DNA of 64,000 nucleotides from Plotosus lineatus (Eukaryota; Chordata; Actinopteri; Siluriformes; Plotosidae). The notes beneath the pieces were generated by a model. The model made no database searches, was not told the DNA's origin, and worked only from the letters and a program-made list of their open reading frames with translations. A program made the translations under genes and the position numbers. The stretch lies in contig CM045745.1 of the NCBI GenBank assembly GCA_024760905.1, forward strand, positions 16,407,282 to 16,471,281. Reading direction: 5' to 3'. Position 1 is the stretch's first letter; every line of letters starts with the position of its first letter. This document shows, piece by piece, positions 21,613 to 34,115 of the stretch.

Positions 21613-24600
21613 ACACACCTCACCATACGAAAGACCCAACAAACCAAAAAAAAAAATCCAGGTTACGAAACACATTTACCTAAAATTTCCGTCTGTGGAT
21701 ACGAAACAAATTCACGTTATGAAATGTGCCAAAAATTCAAATATATATATAATATATATAGAAAATTCATATGTATATAATTTTTTTTTTTATGTACAAT
21801 ATATCTTTAGCCACTGCCTATGCCTAAAAGCGAATTTCATAATGAAAAAATGTTTGCATGTGCAGGCTAACAGAAATACGTAAAGTGATAGAGTAAGCTA
21901 CGAAGCGTAAGTGAACTCAGTACTGACTGCCGTGGCACATCTGATATATTTTTTCCACCATTTTCTTCATTTATTGGCATGTAAAAGAACCATTGCTGAT
22001 TTTCGTAAAGAGTAGCTGCAAAGTCGTCAGCGTGTTTCTGTCCCTTGCTAAAAAGGGTTGTGACAGGAAGGGCATCCGACGTAAAAATCTCTGCCAAATC
22101 AAACGTGCGAATCAGATGATTCGCTGTGGCGACTCCCGAGTAAAAGGGAAAAAAGCCGAAAGGAAGACAGACAGACATTAGGTTGCCTGTGTGGGCAGGT
22201 GAGCACGGATGTGACAATAAAATCAAGCTCATGGCTTCATAACATTTGCATAAGTATGGAGCTGTGCTATGATCTATTAGAGAAATCATACCTATGGCTC
22301 ATATCATTCTGTGATGTTAAGGGATCTTCTGAGCAGTTTGCATCATAATGTTGAATGCTGGTAGTGTCCGATTCTTTCAAATGCAGGGCCACAGGTTTGA
22401 AAGTTCTGTTATTTAGTGAAGATTGGTGTCTTTGCATATCATCCCTTGGAGGAAGGCTGTATGACCGCTGACGAGTCAATTCCTCATTAGTGAATGAACA
22501 GGGTGTGTGTATTTGGAGCTTGGAAGAAGCAGCAGTTTGGGAAGAGAAGAGACTATGGTGAGATGCCCTTCTTTTGTGGAACTGCTCCCATTTTGGGGGT
22601 GGTGGCCGAGGAGGAGGAGGCCCTTTTTTTTTCTTTGTCTCAGCCACAGTTAGAATGTTCTCATCCAGTTCCTTGACGATGGAAGAAGCCATTCTGCTAT
22701 TATTGGTAGCAACTGCACCATGATCACGAAGACACTTTGAATCCATGCGGATGTCATTTTCAGACATGGCACGGTTTTTAAGTGTCAATGACATGAAGGA
22801 ATGATCCTCATTGTTGCAATCACGTAGCCCGTTCGAGTGACACTGGAATCCTCGGCCTGCGCTAACTTCGCCTGGTCTCGATTCTCGTCTCCGCTGAGTA
22901 TAATCCCTAAAGACCAAGAAAATTTGTCTTGATGAGTTCAACTTCAACTTCTATTCCAGACAGTTGCACAACGTATTAAACCCTTGACAGGTTCCTAATG
23001 AATGCACAATTTAAATCATCAGATTCCAAGTCAAATGTCCACAATTACAAATTAAGTAAAGGTAAGAAACATTCAGAGGACACAACATTACTAGCGCCAC
23101 CAAGTTGTGAACTCAAATACAGGAAGTAAACATACCTTTCAGTCAGGCTGAACTTCCTTCTTAGTTTTGTTTGTTCCAGGTCATGTGCAGGAAAAACCTG
23201 TAGAAGATATTTGACACAAGATTCAAAACAGGAACATGTTGGGATGCTTTAATATTCCTGATACTTGAGGCACAAAAGAAAGCCAGCAGAAAATGTTTAT
23301 CTAAAATGTAAATAATTAGCTGCAGAACACTCCTCTTAGGCCTAGTTTCTCAGAAAGGAAAACACTGGAGGCAATGTATAGTAAACACCTTTATTTTCCC
23401 CTCATCAGAGCTTATCTCAGTTTCCATTGCCTGAAGGAGTTCAACTCCTCCTAGATGGAACGCTAGTCCACTGCAGGTTACCTTATCAGGTTTTTAAACT
23501 GGTACCCATTTATACTGCTGGGTGGACAGAGGCACACTACTTGTTGAGACCTTGCCTAGGGATCTTAGCAAGGTGGGGGCCATTATTTGAACTTACAACC
23601 TGTCCATTTATAAGCACAGCACCCTGAAGCTGCATATGAAGCAACAAGTGACAAACAACCATGCAAAGTCAATGATTGCTGGCAAGATGACTAACGAGAG
23701 GCAAAATTTTCTCAAGCAACATGACGTGGGCGGGTGCAGAGTTCCCAATCAAATCTTAAAGAGAATGTTGATAAACAGATGCCCAGGTCTACATTTCTGA
23801 AATGGTTGGCATTTCCTGTGAGTTTATATTCATTACATTTTTCTCAATTAGAGAGTGGAGATGGCAAGGAGAGCTATTTGGTCCCAGTTCACAGTGCCGG
23901 ATTAACCATGGGGAAAGTGGGGTATGCGCCCCAAGCCCTGCACAAAAATCGACGTTTTCGGAAGTCTGTATTTCTGCTTAAATAAACTGAGTGCGCTCAA
24001 TAAAATACAAAGTGGGGTGAGACGTGCACCTGGGCGCTGTGTGTTATGTAAACAATGTCAAGACCTGCAACATTAGGAAAGCAAAACTGGCTTGTTTGGC
24101 GATCTGTTTGGGTTTGTGTCCACTTCTTTCTTGATTTTACCAGTTGTTGAAAATGAGTTTTCCAACTGATAGACATCAAGCATGTAAGCACCAGGTGCAC
24201 TAAAATTGCCAAAGAAAGAAAAGAATAAATTGCTCGTGTTCGAGCCTCATTGAACAAAAGTGATCCAGAAGCGACTTAGCAGATGAAGACATAAGACAAA
24301 GAGTATGTAGCACTAACAAGGACATCCACTGAAACTGAAACTTTTATATGGAGTTGGCAACTTGATGATTCTGTCCTCATAGTCAGACATCATGCAAAGT
24401 GCAGATGTCGACAATCTCGTGAGGCGTTTCACATCTCCAAAGGCCTGAAAAGTTCATGCTTCATAATTTCTGGAGGAAAGCGCACAAAATGTAGATAAAA
24501 TCTGTGATCGAGGATCCACATATCTGAACAATAATCATGGATTTTTACCTGCATTACAAAAGAATTTTATGAATGGGGCCCCAGATAAATGATTTGCCCC

Positions 24601-27600
24601 AGGCTCCCCCACTTTGTTAATCTGGCCCTGCTGGTGATCATGCACGAGAGAATCCCTTCTATACTTGCTATTTGAAAATAATAATGACAGTAATAAACTA
24701 TGTTGTTAATATGAGCTATATTATAATATGAGATGTACTTTAAGGATGTTCGATGCTACTCACAGTTTCGCAAAGAATGCGGGAAACATGTGAGAGCGTC
24801 ACCTAGCCCACGATTCCAACACATTGAGCCAAATGTCATTCAAGCACTTTTCAAGGAACAAATTATTATTTTCAAGTCCTGTTTAAAAGAGTAAAGTACA
24901 AGAAATACTGTTTCTGACTTTCACAGGGTGAAATACAATAATTTTAATATACTCTAAATTAATATATGTAAGAATACAAACTTTCTTTAAATGTCAACTA
25001 CTACATTTATCAATGTAATAACTAAATAAAAGTAATTTAAATAATTTATCATTTTGATGAAAAATATGCAATAATTTTAATAAACTATAACAAGACCACA
25101 AATGTCTATGTAAACGCTTTCTGCACCTTTCGCTTCGGCTCAACACCTGTACTGGTTGCGGATCCACTAGGCATGGTCATGGTAATGCTAACATTAATGC
25201 TTGTGGCGGTTGTTCCGACTGCATTTCCTTTGCAATAGTCCATTACCAGACTATCCTCATGCTCCTTGGTTACTCAAAGTCTGCATGTTTTTTTTTTGAA
25301 TGGGTGACATTTGATTTTATGTGCGACTTTAATGCTTCTCCCCCAGAGCACCAACTGCAATGTGTTTTTCGCATATCTTGCAAAATGCATAATGCCGGCT
25401 TTTATCGTCTCTCCAATCACTGTAGTCTTTCTTCTCCCGCCATTCCACTTTAAATATATCCTGACCACATGCATTGTGGCTGTTGGCATAATACAGTCCT
25501 CTGAAACTTTTTTAATTGATATTTATTCGCTCGTGATGAGCTCAAAGGTCGCTTGCGATGCTATTACCAAACTGCCGAAAATGGGATCTGTATGTCGTAA
25601 AACACATCTAGAAGCTTCTATAATTTATGTCATGAATTAAATACACAGAGTAAAACAGCATCAAACATAATTGTGAGTTCTTTGAAAGGGTAATAGTGAA
25701 CTGACAGACTTTGTTTTGCCATACTGTATTAATTCTGCCCCCCCATTGCGTTGCTCAAGGGTACTTCAGCCATGAAGGTGGAGGAAGAGAAGGTGCACCC
25801 TCCCCTCCACATTCTTTCCACTAGTTTGAAAATCAAACCAGCGACCTTTAGGTCCCAAACCTGCTTCTCTAACCATTAGGCTATGGCTGCTCCCGAAGAC
25901 TTGCATTAAGTAGGACATATTTAAACATAAAGATGTAAATGGTGGTTAATTATTAAGCTAATAGCCACACTACTATTACTAAACCAAGCTTTTTTTTTTT
26001 TTTTGGAGAAACTGGTATACAAACTATAGAAGAATGTGAAGTTTAGATTTATTTTCAGTTCAGAGGACAGAATTGAGTTATATGCTAACAAAAGATCAAT
26101 AGATACCTCCAAGAAGACATTTTTATTTATAAAGGTGTCAGTTTCATACAGTTACACAATGTACCCAAACCTTGTTCTATCATATCTTCCTGTAGATGTG
26201 AGGCTAAAACAACAACTCTTAAACTATAAATCTTGTCCAATATTATTTTTGGCTGGCCGCTAAGGTCCTGAAGCAAGTGGCTCTCTCCCAACATTTTGGC
26301 CTCAATAAATCATGAGTCTGCTCTGTTCCATACAGTATATTGTAAAGATTTCTACATATCTCTAGTGTATGCTGCAATATGTCGGTACTAAATGTATCTA
26401 TAAATGACAATCTCACCTCTGTTGGAGTGCAGCTCCTGGCCTTGTATCCAGAGTGTGGACAGTAGTGGTCAGATTGATGCTGATGGCTAGTTACAGGTCG
26501 GAAGGCTGAGACTGGCTTTTGGATGTCAGCTTTTGATTGGTCATGTAAACTTTCAGAAGGTGAATTACACAGAGTTATAGTCTGTGATGCAAGTGGTTGT
26601 TTTAGGTTGTCATGTGGCAATGGTGGTAGCACTGTTGTACTGTTGGAGTCATATTCTCCATAATGGAGATCTCTACTAATTTCCCAGTTTTTTTCCATCC
26701 GTTGCACTCTCTGCTGCTCCTTTTCAGTTTCCTTCCTGGCCCTTTCTCTCTCCTGCTCATTTTCCCATGCCTGTAGTCTCTCTTGTTCTCGTTCTCTTTC
26801 CCTCTGTTTCTCATTCTCCCTCTCCTTCTTCCATTCTCTCTCCGGTGTATTTTCTCTTTCCTTGTCTCTCTCGCGCTGCACTCTATTTTTTCTAGTATCA
26901 AGTGAATTGCCCGTTGTTCCATCATTAATTCCACCCTGGTATGAAAACCTCCGGCGTCCAAGGTCAGGCCCTAACTCAAAAGGTTCAGGAGTAGTTGGAT
27001 CTTTCCTTCTCCCATGCTTATTTGGTCTCTGGTGATGAAGGCTTGCCAAGTTGGTCACAGACTGGCTCAGGTTCCTACTAGTCTCTTCGAAGAACTTTCT
27101 GCGGTCTGCAAAAGGCGGGATGTCACAATCATCAGCTCGGGTACAGCGGCCACCAGAAGAACCCACTCTTCCCCTTGTTGTTCCAAGGTTGCAAGAAGAT
27201 GGCACTGTTCCTTCCTCAATCTTCTTTGTTCCAGTTGATTCTATTTCTGGTTGCAGCTTGTGCTCAGGTGTCCACCGCCAACGTCTGGCTTTACCTGGTG
27301 GTGCCAGCTCTTCAACCACACGCACACATACAGGTCTGTTTACCTCAGACGAATGGCTTCCATGCTTTTTCTCCTGTGAAAGATGGACATCTGTCCTGTT
27401 TATGGAATGCTCTGCAGAGTTTGTTCCATAGCATCTGCCTGGAAAAGTTGAGTGTGAAGAAACTGCTCTGGCTGGAGCTGTAGCAAAATTCTGGAAGTTG
27501 TTGTATTGACGAGTCTGTGTTTGGGTCCTGTGTTGATGGATGACTGCCACCTCTGACATGGATTTTTCTTCGATATCCTCCTCCTCCTCTACAGTCTCAT

Positions 27601-30600
27601 CATTACACAGCAGACCACCTGGAGTTTTGCTATTTTGTAGTTGAGCTTTCTTTCTCTGGATCTCATTGCGAAGGTTTGTAGCAAAGCGTTCACTTCGTCG
27701 GCGAGACTTAGATGAACAAAACTGGCGCTTTGGTTGAGGCTTTGAAATTTCTCCATCACCTTCTTTGCCTTCTTTTTGTTCCTGATTCTTAAGTAGAGTG
27801 TCCATGCTAGATGCAACACTAAGGGTTTCAAAACCTCTTTCCTGAAGCTGAGAATCTATACAGGTTCCAGACCCAGCAAATCCATTTCCTATTGTTTCAC
27901 CAGGAACACTGACAGATCTTCCCAAACTTTGCTGGACAGGACTAAGTCTTTGCCCCGAATCAAATGGCTCAACCTCCACCTTGTTTTCCTCTAGCTCTGA
28001 AGGATTTAGTGATCCAGGTGTGGAGCACCTGCTTCCTGCCCATTTATCCTGACCTATAGCTGGACTGTCTTCATTTAGGTCCTCCATGGGATGCGGAGGT
28101 TTAGACCACATGCTAGAAGAGGACACAGAATTTGCATTATTATCACTGGAAAGCTCTAACATGTGTAACTGAGAGACAAGTAATTTTTCAGGGGCACTAT
28201 GTCTGTGCATTCTAGGCTGGAGATTATTATCTAACTGATTGAGTTGACTGTCAAGACTCTCTGCTGTTGGAGGACTGGGTCTGGCTGAATGCCTCTCAAG
28301 GGGCTGAAAGTGACGGGTCTTTTGGCATCCTTCTGCTGAGCTGACTTGGCTATCTATAAGCAATCCTTTTTCAGAATTTAGCATGTAATAAGGTTCTGCT
28401 TTCTTTCCCTTCAAGTCCTTTTCATATTCTTGACCATTCAGACATCCACTCCCATTTGATGTCTTCTGGATGTGAGAAGGGTCTTCACCAGTGCAGAAAG
28501 TCACACTTGACACACCAACAGGAGCAGACACACAACGCTTATCCACTATTTCTGGGAGGCCTCTGGTAGCCCTAAAACTATCCTTCCTCACAGGAGGTTG
28601 TGGAGGGCCACGCTTGTCTTCATCATAACTGTAGGATGATGGACGTACTTTAGCCTCTGGCCTATGAGGTAGAGTCCTAGACTTGAGAATTCCATCCTCA
28701 CAATGCAGTTCCGCTGGACCACTCGCCACAGTATGTGAATGACCCTCTGTAAACCTGTAAGAGGGTCCAAAACCCTGCAGGAGACTGTCCATAGAGCTGT
28801 TTTCCTCAGGACGCAGAGATACTGTGTAGTCAGATGTGTTTGAGCTTGCAGAGAAAGAGCTATAAGCAGAGTCACGTTTGTTATTAAAAATCACAGGGTC
28901 AATGGGAGAGAGCTGGCTGTCGTAGTAACCTTGACTTGGAGGGTTTTCAAGACTCTCCATACTCCCCACTGAGCTACTGCGGTCTGTGTTGTAGTGCTGA
29001 GAGAGGTGGCCCAACGGCATGGACAGCTCACTAGTCAAAAGGGTAAAAACATAAATCATTATCAACTCATTTCGTATCAAATTATACCATGACAAAACGA
29101 TAATTTTACTTCCTAAACAAACACATATTGTATAGCTAGTAAGAATGAACAGGTATTTGGAAAATCAAAATCACGACATATTACATATATCTGATGAATC
29201 TGATAAAGATAACCCTGTTGATACTTGTAAGCATTAACAATCTCTTTCACCATTTATTTTTGCACCACAGGTGGCACCAAAAAGAAAGGAAATTAGATTT
29301 CCAAAAGGGAAATCCTCATCGTCATCGTCATCATGGAATATGTGAGAACATTCCACAACATTTATAACACACTGCTATTCACACAGAGATTCATTTTCAA
29401 AATGACTTGACTGTGATCTTAGTTAGAGGCAGGGATGGCATACACTCATTACCCTGTCACTCACAGCGATCACCAGGCAGTCATGGGCATCTGTGAGCTC
29501 ATTTGTACGAGGGGGTGGATAGCGCTTTCCTTCCGTGTGTGTTAGACCGTTTCCAAATGTACAGGTGCCACAGTTCGAAAAGAGGCCAGTGGCTAGCATT
29601 GCATATCACAGAAGAGGTGTGTGCATGCTTTTGTCCCTCCTTCGGCCTGTGATAGGGAAGGTGGGAATTGGATATGACTGAATAACTGAGAAAATAGATG
29701 AAAAAAAAAACGCCCAAATGGTTGGAAACCTAGTTATAAATTTATAGAATACTTGGGCTGACAATATAATTAATTAAAAGCCTACATATAAATATTACTA
29801 CAATACAGCCAAGCACAATATTTAGTTCTGCCCTAATCAAACCTGAGATATATTTACAGTAATCCTTGAACTGGGGCATGTGGGATTTTGGAATTTTGGA
29901 TTTCATGAAACATTCTGACCAACAAACAACTTTCCAGTCATTAGTATAATGACAGAAAATGAGATTGGAGAAGAAAGCCAGATGCACTTGGCAAGAATAC
30001 TGACAATCCACAATCACACATTTGAGCAGAGAACAGTTTCTACCTCCGTCAATTTACACAAACCATAAATACATAGTGGCGCTCCCAGTAAATATTTCAA
30101 CTGAGGGATGTCTGAGCCTGATATTATAAGAATAGCATGGTTCCTTTGAGGAATAGAATAGCTTGTGTGCATGTGCATGGTGAGTGTAGGTAAACACGTG
30201 CGTGCGTGAAAGAGCGGGCGAACATGTTTGGAACAGAGATAGTAAATGTACAGTGAAGATACAAGTTGGTTATTAACAAATCCTGCAGCTCTTTAGCATC
30301 AAGACATCTTTGTGTTTTGCTTCTAGAAGGCTGACGAAAGCAGCTCGGGTAACCCTGGAGTAAGCATCAACTTCAGTCCTGTCTCAGCTGTGTTCCCTGA
30401 CCACCATTTGAAGTGAAAGCAGGAAAGGTTAACATTGAATTTGATTTTCATCACCTTTTACTAGCTGATTTCTTTGTCCACTTGCATCACCTAGATTAAT
30501 TATCCCTTTAACAAGTTTGTGTTTTTGTTAAACCTCTGATTTTGGCACTTGCTCCACAAATATTTATTTGCAAGTTTGTCTTAATATTTAAGTGAGATGT

Positions 30601-33298
30601 GTTTTTATTTATGTGTGAATCTGAGCAGTGGTGTATGAGTCTTTCTGTTTGGGTTTTGTTACTGATAACGGAAGAAAGTTTTTTTTTTATTGTTTCCCAT
30701 CATCATGCGAATCAGCAATACGTAACAGTCAATCATCGTCAACTCAGCGGAGCGGCAGCCTTATTAGATTTCCTATGGTAGCCACATATAGACATCAATG
30801 AAGACATGAGACGATCATTCAAAACAATATTTCACAGTTATGGTTTGTGCACCACTCAACAGCTCTGCTATAAACCAAATAATTAGAATTCATCAAAATA
30901 CTCCATGGGTGGTAATTGGAAATTACCAAATTGGGGGAAATGGGGTGGGGCTTTGTTCGGAAATGTGTTGACATTTTAAATTAATCTAAATTTTGATCAC
31001 AAATTTGTTAGCGGTTTATGAATCCACAGTTTTTATTATTTTTTTAATAACATGATTCAACATGTTTGCATTGACATCATAATGGATTTTCTGATGATAT
31101 CGCTCTGTAGAATGTTGTTCGAGAACAAATATTTTCCCGAAGTGAAATGAACTTAAAAAGAAAGGATCACACATTATGTTGTCACCATATAGTACATTAG
31201 TATTTTTGGGTCCTTGGTTATCTCTATATGATGTTATGTGTGAACATATGGAAGGAAATGTACATACATAATAAACATAAATGTAAATTCACATAGATCC
31301 TCACCTGTCACCCCCAGAGTGCCATGGTACACTGAATGGTGTAGGGTGGAGCTGCATGGCCGGAGGGCCGTCTGAACTGCCTGCTGAACCAGGCACAGAG
31401 GGTGTTTCTGGTAACTTCACCAGGTGCCAAGTGTGAGGATGAATCAGCGGCACAGTGCGTCTGTAAGGAAACCACAGAAATACACAGACCATGAGAACAA
31501 ATACTGCATTATTGCTTGTCATCCTTGTTTCTCTGACTGAGCTCAGTGAAAGAGTTTACAAGACTTTCAAACCTCCGCAAGTTCTAAGGTGCTCTCTGGG
31601 AAAGGCTGGATTAGTTGCTTGCCACATGTGTGGCAGGAAGACAGTAAATCCCAACTTGTCATGTCTGTGAAATGATTGACTTTACAACAATAATAACCAC
31701 TGTACTCTCTGAATCAATAAATCAAAGTTACTGGGTTTTTAGTCGACGCTGTTTCTGCTTTTTATATCATTCCTCTTCCATAGAAATATCTGGACCCTTC
31801 AAATCACATTGCGCCTTTTTATTAATAAAAAGTAGCCAACTATATTCTGTCTTTCAGATTGTCTTTACACTGTCCGGGTTGCTACACGTTAGGATTTTTG
31901 AAGGGTTTTAAGAAAAGCTGCATTAACTCCTTCATTATTCATGATTATATTTAGCTACAGCACCAATGTAACAGTGCCAATGTTTTCGGTACAACCAATT
32001 TCTCCCATTGAAACCCCCCCCCCCCCACACACACACACACACACAATATTCCCCAACATTCCAAATGACGATATACTTCCCAAGGGAACAATGGCCCCGA
32101 ATGACTTATTATTGCATGTATAATTGTGTTTTCACAAAGAAAGACTTCACAGAGGGAAATGAAACTCACCAAATAGGAAATCATAGCATAATCAGAACAC
32201 TGCTGGAAAAACAGTGAAGCTTAAAATATACTGGATTACATCAGAGATAATTTAGGCGCAGACGTGAGACACAGCATAAAGTGTGGGGGGCACTAATTCA
32301 ACCATCTGTTGAATAAGTCATTACTTAGGCATTGGGAGAGCTGAAGGTATCAGAAGAAGAAATACTATTTCCACAATTCAAATCTGATACATTCTCAACT
32401 TTCACGAACACCTGTATTAGTATAATTATACAATAGCTAAACAAATAAAAACAATTCTCTGACACTGTTTGACTGAATTGACAGATTTCTGTCCTTAAAA
32501 CAAGGTCACAAGCACAAAATGTAACTGAAATGAAGTGAGTTCATAAAGTACGTCTTTTCATTATGATTTTGGGAAGTGGCCAGAGAACAGGCTCCTCGAG
32601 ACTCAACAGGCTTCTATTTATTATGCCAATTTACCTATTTACCAAATGTTCCAGCTAAAAGTCAAACACAAATCTGCAAACATATGACAGAAATCAGCCA
32701 TCGTTCAACCACAAATACTGTATTTATAATATATTTATAAAATACTGTAGTTCAGCATGAGACAGGTGACGCTCATGCTGGATCCATGATTAAAGATCCA
32801 CTGAAATACAACTATGATCATAAAAATCCAAAAGAACAGTTCTCAACACAGATAATAAACATGAGTATACACCCCGTGATGGATACTTACTCGCCTGGAC
32901 TGGAATTCCATACAGATCAGAAGGAAAAACACCAAGGTCTGGGTCAGGAGCAAATGATACTATGCTATATACTGTTGCTCAATTGAAAAAAGAAAGACCT
33001 TAAACTAAAACTTCGAACATCACATTCTGCTTTTGGTGTCGGTGGTTAACCTTCATCATAAGCCAAATAGCTCCAGTGAATATGCGAGAAATCTTGTGGT
33101 CACTTAGCAGTAATAAGAAAGCCTGAGGCTCTGAACAGATTTTCATAAATCCCCCCCCCCAAAAAAAACAAAAAAAAAAAAACAAAAAAAAAACACACCT
33201 CTCTCCCTCTCTCTGCATATAGTTCGAGTGAGAACCAAAATCCAAACAGTCTAATTTTTTTTTTTTTTTACCTCTTCTGCCCTTAGACTCACACAGAC

Positions 33299-33331
<33 letters not shown>

Positions 33332-33506
33332 ATGACATTAGCAAGAGGAAGCGGTTCTCAAACAGAGAGGAAACTATGTTCAGTGGAGATAAAGAAGCAA
33401 GTTGCTGCTAAAATAATACCCAGGGTCCTCTCCTATTATTGTTTGAATGTGGGGAAAAATGTGAGGGCTGCTTCCTGTCAGCTTTGGTTGGGTGGTGGTG
33501 GGGGGA

Positions 33507-33544
<38 letters not shown>

Positions 33545-33623
33545 TGGAAATGTTTAAAGTACAGAGGATGGAAGGGTGAGAGTTGAGGAAAGAAATGTGT
33601 GTGCATGTGTGAGTGAGTGAGAG

Positions 33624-33665
<42 letters not shown>

Positions 33666-34061
33666 TTTGTTTCAGGTAAGTCTCTCTCTCTTTTCCCCTC
33701 AGTGCTGATAGAATAGTAATATGAGATCTCAGAGTTCTTCTGTATAATCAGCACATGGAAAATAGAAGTTTGAACAAAAATATTCTTTCAGCTGTCTTCC
33801 ATGACCAATCTTCACTATCACAATCGCTGTGGGACATTTAAACAAAACCAGTCAACCACCAGGCGAGTGAGGAGATGAAAGAGAAACTGGAAATAAAAAA
33901 CATGGAAGAAGAATAGCTGATATTCCCACTGAATATTATGGTCTTATATACTGTCTTCAATGCTGAATGGAAAAAATACACCATCTTCCGCTTAAGCCCG
34001 GGTCGGGTCGTGGGGGCAGCAGCCCAAGCAGGGGATCCAGACTTCCTTCTCTCCAGGTCTT

Positions 34062-34115
<54 letters not shown>

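Noticed and set aside
26243..26416. Extension of the Shroom4 large exon to the stop at 26243
   Set aside because: A strong donor GAG|GTGAGA at 26417 in the right phase ends the exon; the rest is intronic read-through.
27014..27483. + strand open frames inside the Shroom4 large exon
   Set aside because: They are antisense shadows of the conserved - strand coding sequence.
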